From Collinsella sp. (GTDB lineage Bacteria; Actinomycetota; Coriobacteriia; Coriobacteriales; Coriobacteriaceae), in the NCBI GenBank assembly GCA_022713905.1, contig JAIHTM010000040.1:1-14151 (forward strand): a stretch of DNA of 14,151 bases. Direction: 5' to 3'. The translations under genes and the position numbers were made by a program. The notes beneath the pieces are model-generated. The model did no database searches, was not told the origin of the DNA, and saw only the letters and a program-made list of their open reading frames with translations. This document shows positions 7,180 to 13,522 of the stretch, piece after piece. Positions within the stretch are counted from its first letter, which is position 1. Each line of letters opens with the position of its first letter.

Positions 7180-8517
7180 ATGGACGAGATGTTTGCCATT
7201 AAATGTCAAAACTGCGGCGGCCCTATGTACTCGCACCAGGCTAAGCGCAGCTTTGAGTGCGCCTATTGCGGCACGGTCGTTCCGTGGCAGGCGGACGTCG
7301 GAGAGCCCAAGAGCGCCCTGGGCATTCGCCATACGCCGCTGACGGTGGTGGATGGACTGCTCAAGCTCACGCATGTGTCGCAACTCGAGCGCCCGGAGGA
7401 CCCGGACTGGTATTTCTTCAATTCGCACTGGCGCAATCAGTCGGTCCTGGAACATCTGCTGTGGGAGGATCGCGGCACGGCGCAGGAGTTCCAAGAGGCC
7501 ACGCATGTGAGTATTCCTTGCCCCTTCTGTGGTGCGTCCTTTGAGGGCGAGTCGACCCAGCGCGTGTTTGAGTGCCCGTCCTGCGGCAACAAGATCGGCA
7601 TTGCCGACCTGCTCAAGCCGGGGACGTTTAGCAAGCGTCTGACCATGGGCGTGGGTGCGGAGTATGTGCCGGATCAGGGTATTCCCTGCGAAATCTCGCC
7701 GCAGCAGGCACGTGCCAACGCGCTGCAGCTGGTGCGCCAGTACCCGGATGCCTTTGCCGGGCACGACGTGGAAGATGCGATCCAAAACGACATGATGCTC
7801 TTCTATTTCCCCATGGCGCTGGCGGACCTGCGCATGATGGCGAGCTTCCCGGGCAAGGGCCTGAGCAAGGAAACCCTGGTGTACTACGAGGTGCTCGACT
7901 GGGCATACCCCAGGGCAAACTACCTGGACGTTCGCCTCATGGGCATTTTGGAGCCGTGGGACTTTGCCAAGGTCGGTCCGTTCGATCCCGCCATGCAGGA
8001 AGGCGACTTCCGCGTCGTCTCCGTCGATGCATCTACCAAGGACCAGGTGGTCATTGATAAGTTGGCGCTCGACGTTGCGGGAAACGATGCCGAGGCCGTA
8101 CTGGGGCTCAATAAAAAGAGCATCCGAACCTGGGCGCGCAAGGCCCGCAAGCATAAGGATGGCCTGGTGATGGTGCCGGTCTACTTTGTCGATCGTCCGG
8201 CGACGGACAGCCGCGATGGCGAGCAGGTGCGCATTGCCGTAAACGGACAGACGGGCCGCGCGGCCGCGGCGGTGTTTAGCGACAAGCGCGAAACGCATAT
8301 CGTGGCACCGCTCAACCCGAGCTTGCATTTGTCGAGCGAAAGCACCGTGCACGCCACACCCATCGAGGTCAAATATGTTAAATCGCCGTTCCTATACCAG
8401 ATCGTGCGCCGCGGAGGCGGCGACCAGCCGCGGCAGGTGGCAGCTACAACCGAGGGCTCCTACCGAGAAGAAAAGCCCAAACGCAAGGGGCTGTTTGCAG
8501 CGATTTTTGGGAAGTAG
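7180..8517 (+). CDS. Protein with two zinc ribbons (TFIIB-type zinc ribbon-containing family)
   Basis: The ATG at 7180 follows a near-perfect AAAGGAGGA, seven bases upstream, which rules out the open frame from 7129. The 445 residues carry two four-cysteine ribbons: C9, C12, C27, C30 (IKCQNCGG, FECAYCGT) and C114, C117, C132, C135 (IPCPFCGA, FECPSCGN). There is no signal peptide or clear membrane helix. The C-terminal part has LVMVPVYFVDRP (about 329-340) followed by RIAVNGQTGRAAA (about 351-363). This resembles the PVY...NGQTG segment of bacterial proteins annotated as TFIIB-type zinc ribbon proteins, whose function is unknown. It ends in a basic tail (EEKPKRKGLFAAIFGK). Divergence from the metal exporter may mean shared control, but nothing in the sequence proves it. 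Confidence 0.8.
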   Translation: MDEMFAIKCQNCGGPMYSHQAKRSFECAYCGTVVPWQADVGEPKSALGIRHTPLTVVDGLLKLTHVSQLERPEDPDWYFFNSHWRNQSVLEHLLWEDRGTAQEFQEATHVSIPCPFCGASFEGESTQRVFECPSCGNKIGIADLLKPGTFSKRLTMGVGAEYVPDQGIPCEISPQQARANALQLVRQYPDAFAGHDVEDAIQNDMMLFYFPMALADLRMMASFPGKGLSKETLVYYEVLDWAYPRANYLDVRLMGILEPWDFAKVGPFDPAMQEGDFRVVSVDASTKDQVVIDKLALDVAGNDAEAVLGLNKKSIRTWARKARKHKDGLVMVPVYFVDRPATDSRDGEQVRIAVNGQTGRAAAAVFSDKRETHIVAPLNPSLHLSSESTVHATPIEVKYVKSPFLYQIVRRGGGDQPRQVAATTEGSYREEKPKRKGLFAAIFGK

Positions 8518-8568
8518 GGGAGCGCGAGCTGCTGTCCAGTCGATTAACGGGAAGTGGATGTAAATAAA

Positions 8569-8601
8569 CAGTGGAGCGGCTGCACAAGAGCCGCCCCGCT
8601 G
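8569..8601 (-). terminator. Long hairpin, terminator-like on the minus strand
   Basis: Arms 8569-8581 (CAGTGGAGCGGCT) and 8589-8601 (AGCCGCCCCGCTG) pair at 12 of 13 positions, counting one G-T pair, around a 7-base loop. On the minus strand the stem is followed by the T-rich TTTATTTA, which suits an intrinsic terminator for leftward transcription. On the plus strand it lies 51 bases after the zinc-ribbon gene and lacks a T-run. Confidence 0.5.
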
Positions 8602-8682
8602 GGTAAAATCAAGTTGTGCCGCGGAACCCGCTCCTCAGCTAGTCACACTTCGGAAGCGCGGGCAACGCAGGTATTATCGTCT

Positions 8683-8708
8683 AAAGGGCCGGCTGCAACC
8701 GGCCCTTT
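8683..8708. terminator. Symmetric terminator hairpin
   Basis: AAAGGGCCGG (8683-8692) and CCGGCCCTTT (8699-8708) form a perfect 10-bp stem with a 6-base loop. The short A and T runs at its base let it serve the plus-strand zinc-ribbon gene and the minus-strand 30-codon ORF, whose stop lies 22 bases away. Confidence 0.7.
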
Positions 8709-8730
8709 GCATGACTCCCTTCGCTATCCG

Positions 8731-8823
8731 TTACTGCTTATATTCCCGCCAGATCGAGTAGAGGTTCCGGGCAATGCCGGTCACATACATCGAGAGGCGC
8801 AGGATTTCAAGAAACAAGTTCAT
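8731..8823 (-). CDS. Putative 30-residue amphipathic small protein
   Basis: This minus-strand ORF starts with ATG at 8823 and ends with TAA at 8731. GGAGT lies seven bases before the ATG, and the symmetric hairpin at 8683-8708 follows the stop, so a complete small transcription unit is present. The peptide starts MNLFLEILRLSMYV, has a central TGIARN, and ends with the aromatic and charged YSIWREYKQ. It alternates hydrophobic stretches with Arg/Glu, as expected of a membrane-surface helix. Size and layout recall type I toxin peptides such as TisB, but I find no real sequence match, and a leader peptide or chance ORF remains possible. No antitoxin gene is visible. The ORF is too short for standard gene finders, and I assign no function. 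Confidence 0.45.
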   Translation of the reverse strand: MNLFLEILRLSMYVTGIARNLYSIWREYKQ

Positions 8824-8889
8824 AGGCTTCACTCCAATCAGAGATCAGAGCGTTGCCCGCAGGCGGATTCCGCGGCGGTCAAGATTTTA

Positions 8890-8909
8890 CCCCACAGGCC
8901 ACGGTGGGG
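8890..8909. other. Hairpin upstream of the 30-codon ORF
   Basis: CCCCAC (8890-8895) and GTGGGG (8904-8909) form a 6-bp GC stem with an 8-base loop. A TAAAAT on the minus strand (8889-8884) directly abuts it and could be a -10 box, though no good -35 is seen. It would lie in the promoter or leader of the small ORF. Confidence 0.35.
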
Positions 8910-8960
8910 GATGTCCGACCCCTTTTTGGAGTGGTGTCGATCTAACGGGCAATCAAGCCT

Positions 8961-9142
8961 CTAGCTCTCTTTGAATTGAGCAAGCATCTGCCCGAAGAAG
9001 ATATGATGCATGCGTCGATTGACGTTCTGTGGGCGTGCGTAATCGCGGAGACCTCGCTGACCTCTTCGTCTGTCGCATCGGTGAGCGCCAAGGGCGCGAT
9101 GCGCATGAGCGAACCGTTGCCGTTGTCGCGTTCGCCGGAACC
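8961..9142 (-). pseudogene. Remnant of an ADP-ribosylglycohydrolase (DraG-type) gene
   Basis: Reading leftward from 9142, 45 codons give DNGNGSLMRIAPLAL, then ITHAHRTSIDAC. This is the diagnostic NGSLMR..P and THAH core of the ADP-ribosylglycohydrolase family, which removes ADP-ribose from proteins or small molecules. At about 9007 the frame shifts, and the continuation IFFGQMLAQFKES runs in another frame to a TAG at 8961. An in-frame TGA lies directly before the fragment at 9145-9143. Only about 60 of the family's usual roughly 300 residues remain, with no start codon and neither the N-terminal nor the C-terminal metal-binding part. The 5' break lies beside the yhcG stop codon, which suggests that acquisition of yhcG removed the front of the gene. 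It is non-functional. Family recognition is from motifs only, without a database search. Confidence 0.8.
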
Positions 9143-9148
9143 TCATTG

Positions 9149-10198
9149 CTATCCTTGCGCTTCGCCATTAGTCGCTTCGTTGATGGCGCGGTACTCGGCG
9201 CTTAGTTCGCGCGCCAGCTCTTCCTTGCTTGGAAGATACGGCAGGTATTTAGCGGCAAACACTTGGTCGTTGTCTTCGGGCAGCGTGTACTCGACGATCG
9301 AATCGCTTTTGTCCGCGCAGAGCACGATGCCTATGGGCGGATTATCGCCTTCGTTCATGAGCTCGCGCGTGTAGTAGTTCACATACATTTGCATCTGGCC
9401 CAGGTCCTGATGCGTAAGATCGTCCGTCTTAAGGTCGATGAGCACGAAGCAGCGCATCAGATAGTTGTAAAAAACAAGGTCAATATAGAAATGGCGCCCA
9501 TCAAAGGTGATGCGCTTTTGGCGCGCCCCGAAAGCGAAGCCACGGCCAAGCTCCAGCAGGAACTTCTGAAGATGCGTGATGAGCGCCTGCTCTAGATCGC
9601 TCTCGCGAAACGCAGCATCGTCCGAGAAACCTAAAAACTCCAGTACATATGGGTCGCGGATGATATCCTCGGGGCGATGGGTCGGGGCGCTCTTTTGGAT
9701 TTCCTGGGTGACGGCCTCTTTGTCTTTGCTGGCAAGTAGGCGCTCGCGGAACATGGTGTTGATCTGGCGTTCGAGCTGACGCGTGCTCCAGCGAGAATCG
9801 GCGCATTCGTTCATGTACCATGTTCGAGCTTCGGGGTCAGGAATGCGTATTAACCTGCGGTAATGTGTCCAGCTCAATTCGGGACGCAGTGAGTCCCGAA
9901 TTGGAAATGTAAGATAGAACTGACGCATTTTACGCAGCTCTCTTGCTTCAAAACCTTTACCAAAATCCTTGGTAAGTCTGATTGCGAGGGCCTTGAGCAG
10001 TGCCTCTCCATACTTGGCGCGCTCCTCTCCGCCCTGCTCATCAACAATGCTCTTGCCGATCTCCCAATACGCCTCAACCATCGCAAAGTTAACGGCGGTA
10101 TATGCCTTGTTGCGAGCGGCGTTGAGAATCGAGGAAACCTGCTTGTAAAAAACTTCTGGCACGATTGTCGATTCCCCGCGGTTTACCAGTTCACCCAT
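9149..10198 (-). CDS. YhcG/DUF1016 family PD-(D/E)XK nuclease-domain protein
   Basis: The 349 residues have the two-part family architecture. A helical N-terminal domain (about 15-160) contains VEAYWEIGKSIV, GFEARELRKMRQFY and LSWTHYRRLI. A C-terminal PD-(D/E)XK nuclease domain (about 180-330) has candidate catalytic residues E203 in DLEQALITHL, D240 in FYIDLVFYN, and D255 with K257 in VLIDLK, followed by QMQMYVNYY. Numbering is from ATG 10198. The family is often found beside restriction-modification and other defence genes, though its substrate and role are not settled; no methyltransferase or helicase is visible here. ATG 10198 has only a distant GAGGA, and a TTG at 10201 in the same frame is an alternative. 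The gene looks more A/T-rich than its neighbours and abuts a broken gene, both suggesting transfer. Confidence 0.88.
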   Translation of the reverse strand: MGELVNRGESTIVPEVFYKQVSSILNAARNKAYTAVNFAMVEAYWEIGKSIVDEQGGEERAKYGEALLKALAIRLTKDFGKGFEARELRKMRQFYLTFPIRDSLRPELSWTHYRRLIRIPDPEARTWYMNECADSRWSTRQLERQINTMFRERLLASKDKEAVTQEIQKSAPTHRPEDIIRDPYVLEFLGFSDDAAFRESDLEQALITHLQKFLLELGRGFAFGARQKRITFDGRHFYIDLVFYNYLMRCFVLIDLKTDDLTHQDLGQMQMYVNYYTRELMNEGDNPPIGIVLCADKSDSIVEYTLPEDNDQVFAAKYLPYLPSKEELARELSAEYRAINEATNGEAQG

Positions 10199-10213
10199 CA
10201 ATATCGCCCGACT

Positions 10214-10227
10214 TTCCTCTTGAGGAA
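10214..10227. promoter_or_regulatory. 14-base palindrome in the yhcG leader
   Basis: TTCCTC (10214-10219), TT, GAGGAA (10222-10227) is a perfect 6+2+6 palindrome. On the minus strand it includes the only GAGGA near the yhcG start, 16 bases upstream. It may be an operator; as an RNA stem its 2-base loop is too tight. Confidence 0.3.
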
Positions 10228-10291
10228 TGCATCTTTATTACATTTAGTTTAAAGCCTCGCGCGGACACGAATTGCTGCGTTGTCTGGCACC

Positions 10292-10321
10292 TTCGCATGG
10301 GGGCCTTGCGGTGACTAAAAT
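10292..10321 (+). promoter_or_regulatory. Promoter of the PH-like gene
   Basis: TTCGCA (10292-10297) and TAAAAT (10316-10321) are separated by 18 bases. The predicted transcript starts near 10328. That excludes the GTG at 10322 as a start codon and fits the ATG at 10367. Confidence 0.5.
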
Positions 10322-10366
10322 GTGGCCATAGAGGCAGTTTTAGCGAACCCCATGGGAGTGGCACGC

Positions 10367-10636
10367 ATGGACAACAACACCTTGCTGTTTCAGGACAAGG
10401 GCTCGGGTAGGTTTAAAGACGTCAAGATCTACCCCAACCGTATTGAGGTGCTCAAGAAGGGCACTTTTGGTGGCAAGCACACCGAGATTGTCTATCTTAA
10501 GGACATTACGGGGGTCAACAGGATCAAGGGCCGCGATGTTTTTCTGCGTAACAGGCTGTTGACTGCTTGTGTTTTTAGCCTGAGCAGCCGTGCGAAGGCC
10601 CAGGAGTTTGTTAACGCGCTGAACATGGTGATGTAG
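10367..10636 (+). CDS. Small PH-like domain protein
   Basis: The ATG at 10367 has GGAG eight bases upstream, giving 89 residues; the open frame from 10322 probably begins before the transcript. The protein looks like one compact bacterial PH-like fold. It has beta strands in TLLFQDKGSGRFKDVKIYP, RIEVLKKG, HTEIVYLKDITGVNRIKG and ACVFSLSS, then a C-terminal helix AKAQEFVNALNMV. Bacterial PH-like domains are widespread and poorly characterised, so no ligand can be named. There is no signal peptide or membrane segment, so it is probably cytoplasmic. It is divergent from yhcG and converges on the phospholipase gene. The fold is inferred from sequence pattern; the ORF itself is well supported. Confidence 0.75.
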   Translation: MDNNTLLFQDKGSGRFKDVKIYPNRIEVLKKGTFGGKHTEIVYLKDITGVNRIKGRDVFLRNRLLTACVFSLSSRAKAQEFVNALNMVM

Positions 10637-10668
10637 CCTATGGCGGCGTTTGGGCCAAGGTAAAAATC

Positions 10669-10697
10669 GGGGGCACAGAACGGTGTCCTGCGCCCCC
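10669..10697 (-). terminator. Terminator of the phospholipase gene
   Basis: GGGGGC (10669-10674) and GCCCCC (10692-10697) form a stem extended inward by CAG/CTG after one mismatch. On the minus strand it is followed by GATTTTTA, giving a T-tract for leftward transcription. The opposite side has no T-run, so the PH-like gene is not clearly terminated here. Confidence 0.75.
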
Positions 10698-10730
10698 CAT
10701 TGAGTCGATGTGTCTAAAAGGCCGGCTTGC

Positions 10731-13217
10731 CTATTCGCTACCGTCCCCAGCGTTTTCGCGGTCGTTGGCAAGCATTGCCGCGCCGGCGACCGTTGTCGCT
10801 ACGGCGGCGGCAGCGAGCCCGGCGGCAATGCCGGAGCCGTCGCCCGTGTCGGCGAGTTTTCCGCCCGAGTTCTTGCCCTTGTTGCCCTTACCGTTCTTAT
10901 CAGCGCTGCCTGCGTTGGAACCCGTGCCACCGTCGGTGCCGGTGCCGCCTGCACTGCTCGAGGCCGCTACGGTAAAGCTCGCGGCTCCGTCATTAGCAAG
11001 CTTGTAGTTTTGCGCCGCGTCGCCCAAAAGACCGTTCGCGCGCACCCAGTACGTTCCCGCGGTAAATGCCTCGCCCTCGACCATTGCCGTGCCCGGAGCG
11101 CCGTCCGCGTCGTGCACAAACTCGAGCTGAGCCGTGCAGGCATCGTTTTCGAGTTTGCCCTCGAGCAGCGCCGCGACCTTTGTGCGCACATCCTCGCCGG
11201 CCTTAAGGCCTTCGAGCCCCTCAAAGTGGGGTGTCAGTGCGCGCGGATCGATATCGATGGGCACGGATCCCTGCAGCCCCGTAACGGTCTCGTTGCCCAA
11301 GGCGTCGACATCCACGTATTCGATGGTAAACGCATGGCCCGAAGCCGCCACGTTGAGTACGTTGCTGCTGTCGACAAGGCGGAAATGGCCCTCGCCAACG
11401 GTCTTGCCATCCTGGAGCGAGGCATCGCTCAGCGAGTCGCCGTACGTCATGCGCATGCGGGTCGGGAGGCAGCACGAAGCCGACTGCGTGTGCTTCGTAT
11501 CGTAATTGTAATTGCGCTGGTAGATGCTCCGGGCCAGCGCCGCATCAACAAAGTCGGATGCGATGATGCCAATGTGCTTGAGGTAATCTGACTTTGTATC
11601 CTCGGTGCCGCTGGGATTGATGTACGGGCTCTTGTACAGATGCTCGTTGACTACTCGTGCCGAGGTAAAAGGATTGCCTCCGTGCGACAAGCCCGTGCAG
11701 CTGGTGTAGTTGATAGACCAGCAACGCTCCTGGACTTGCACCTCGGCCCCGGCATCGTCCACGACGTCCACCTTGTTGCACGTGCGCCCGGTCGTTTCCT
11801 TCAGCGCATTATCGACCCAGCTGAGCTTGTCGGTTCCCGTGAGTTTGTACTTGTCCTGGGCATATACCTTGGTGCAATAGGGCTCTTCATTGCCCGTTTC
11901 CCCTATGGCTTCAAATCCCCGCGCGTCTTGGACGAGACACATCGACTGCCCGGAATGCGCCTTGATCTTGTCATCCCATTGGGTGATGTCGAGGCCCCAC
12001 GTGTGGCTGCTTACGCTGTTGCCGGCGAGCCCAAATCGACGCAGCAGGACGATCTTTCCGCGCACCTCGCCCAGCGTGGGGACGTGGCTCGACGTGTAGA
12101 ACAGGTTGGGGTTATCGGCCATAACCTTGGCGAAGGTCGTCGTTATGCTTTCGTCGGTAGCCTCATCGTTGCCGCGCGATGCGAGCATGATGAGCGCTTC
12201 TGACGGGTTTTCGTTCAAAAACGTTTTGAAGTAGCCTATGACATCGGAGAGATGCAGATAGTTCCCGTCTTTTTTGAGTAGGTAGAAAATCCCGTGGTCG
12301 ATGCCGGGGTCATCGCCCTTTCCGAGCCGGATATCAAAATAGCGAATGCCTTCGAGCAACTGCGTGGGAATGTAATCCTGCTGGCATTTTACTTGCGAGG
12401 ATTGGGGCTCAGTGTCGTTGTCCACGCTGCAGGTGCCCGAATCGTGCGTACCCGGGATGCTCAGCTCGTCGAGGAACTTGTTGTCGTCGACGTATTTCAT
12501 CCAACATGGTCCGTCGACGTAGCTGCTGTACGTGATCCAGTCGAGGCTGCTAACCGTGGCATCGTTCTTTTTCATGTCGTAACCGATAAGTTCGAGCTCC
12601 CACGGAATGCTCTTACTCTTATGGCAGATCTTATTGTTGTCCTGGTCTTTGCCGTTCGATTCTATTGCCAGGTACTTAATGTCTTTTTTCTCGGTTTCTT
12701 TCTCGACCGTGCGGTCTCGGATGATGTAGGTTCCGTTTGATTGACGCTCGAACGCAAAAGCGCGGCTGGGCTTGTTGTCATACTCGCCGCCCCATACGTG
12801 GATGACCTTTCCATCTTTGTCCGAGTCGTCGTCGACCGACCAAATGCTGTAGCCCGTCTTTTTATGCTCTTCGAAATTGAGCAAGGTGCGGATGGCGTAC
12901 CAGTTTGTATCGTCATTCTTGGTCGTTACGTTCTCAAGGATGAGCTTGCTGGACGTGCCATCGTTAAACAGGTGACAGACGTTGCCGCGAACGTTGCCGT
13001 CTTGGTTGACGCTCGCGGTGCGAAAATAGCCCGCGGGGCGAAGGCGAATGACGAAATTGTGGAGGCTGTCCGACGGTGCGGGTGTGTTGTCTGCAAATGC
13101 CGCTCGCAGGGGAATGCCCGGCGCTGCGGTTTCGGGCAGGCTTGCAAGTGGTGACAACGCCGCAAGCCCTAGGCCCAGCGTAAACGCTCGGCGGCTGATG
13201 GCATGGTGTTCGGTCAT
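10731..13217 (-). CDS. Exported PI-PLC X-domain phosphodiesterase with sortase-type tail
   Basis: Enzymes of this fold cleave phosphatidylinositol or glycosyl-PI anchors. The 828 residues start at ATG 13217 behind GGAGA. A twin-arginine signal (SRRAFTLG, residues 8-15) precedes a hydrophobic stretch and a likely cut after AFA42. Residues 50-215 resemble a ricin-type beta-trefoil. The X domain (about 235-560) has H258 in IPGTHDSG, D295 and R297 in YFDIR, and H308 in DHG, matching His32, Asp67, Arg69 and His82 of Bacillus PI-PLC. An MBG-like module (about 625-751) ends GTYWVRANGLLGDAAQNYKL. A Gly/Ser/Asn linker precedes LADTG (788-792), a hydrophobic helix and ANDRENAGDGSE, suggesting wall anchoring by a sortase. 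The tail has only one Arg, fewer basic residues than usual. The catalytic call is strong; trefoil, MBG and substrate are inferred. It could act on host or bacterial lipids. Confidence 0.9.
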   Translation of the reverse strand: MTEHHAISRRAFTLGLGLAALSPLASLPETAAPGIPLRAAFADNTPAPSDSLHNFVIRLRPAGYFRTASVNQDGNVRGNVCHLFNDGTSSKLILENVTTKNDDTNWYAIRTLLNFEEHKKTGYSIWSVDDDSDKDGKVIHVWGGEYDNKPSRAFAFERQSNGTYIIRDRTVEKETEKKDIKYLAIESNGKDQDNNKICHKSKSIPWELELIGYDMKKNDATVSSLDWITYSSYVDGPCWMKYVDDNKFLDELSIPGTHDSGTCSVDNDTEPQSSQVKCQQDYIPTQLLEGIRYFDIRLGKGDDPGIDHGIFYLLKKDGNYLHLSDVIGYFKTFLNENPSEALIMLASRGNDEATDESITTTFAKVMADNPNLFYTSSHVPTLGEVRGKIVLLRRFGLAGNSVSSHTWGLDITQWDDKIKAHSGQSMCLVQDARGFEAIGETGNEEPYCTKVYAQDKYKLTGTDKLSWVDNALKETTGRTCNKVDVVDDAGAEVQVQERCWSINYTSCTGLSHGGNPFTSARVVNEHLYKSPYINPSGTEDTKSDYLKHIGIIASDFVDAALARSIYQRNYNYDTKHTQSASCCLPTRMRMTYGDSLSDASLQDGKTVGEGHFRLVDSSNVLNVAASGHAFTIEYVDVDALGNETVTGLQGSVPIDIDPRALTPHFEGLEGLKAGEDVRTKVAALLEGKLENDACTAQLEFVHDADGAPGTAMVEGEAFTAGTYWVRANGLLGDAAQNYKLANDGAASFTVAASSSAGGTGTDGGTGSNAGSADKNGKGNKGKNSGGKLADTGDGSGIAAGLAAAAVATTVAGAAMLANDRENAGDGSE

Positions 13218-13522
13218 AACTTCTCCATTCGCGGAGTGCGGTTATGCGATAGTTTTGGTCACTATACTGCCCAGATGTTTAAAGATGCTGGTTTAATTGT
13301 CTGCGCGGCGCAATAAATCGGTGGGCGGACGTGTTGGGGTGTTTGTCGTTTTCGTACTGTTGCCACATTTGGGGCGGTTCCGGCGTCCGGCATCCTCGCG
13401 TTCGTCGGCTACAGGCATAAGAAAGGGAGGGTCGGTTTACCGGCCCTCCCTGGGTACGAAGCGCTGGGGTACCGTCGCTTGTTTGCACTGCGACCGTGTT
13501 TCCCGTTGCGCTCGCCAGTCGC
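13218..13522. other. Intergenic region between the phospholipase and lipoprotein genes
   Basis: This 305-base gap holds the leader of the phospholipase gene at one end and the lipoprotein terminator (13420-13450) at the other. TATAGT on the minus strand (13266-13261) is the best -10 candidate for the phospholipase gene, without a good -35. A small inverted repeat, ATAGT and ACTAT around TTTGGTC, overlaps it at 13249-13265. In 13300-13419 I see no gene or RNA that I can support. Confidence 0.4.
13420..13450 (-). terminator. Terminator of the lipoprotein gene
   Basis: GGGAGGGTCGG (13425-13435) and CCGGCCCTCCC (13440-13450) make an 11-bp stem with one G-T pair and a 4-base loop. On the minus strand TTTCTT follows. 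The stem begins 72 bases past the lipoprotein stop. Confidence 0.8.

Noticed and set aside
8554..8964. 136-codon plus-strand open frame after the zinc-ribbon gene
   Set aside because: It reads through three hairpins and has no ribosome-binding site. Its product looks random, and the minus strand holds a better-supported small ORF.
8953..9168. 71-codon minus-strand frame starting inside yhcG
   Set aside because: Its translation is Arg/Ser-rich without motifs. A different frame of the same DNA gives the glycohydrolase core, which explains the sequence better.
10710..11591. 293-codon plus-strand open frame opposite the phospholipase gene
   Set aside because: It is antisense to the conserved C-terminal region of the phospholipase, has no ribosome-binding site or domain, and would run through the terminator region.
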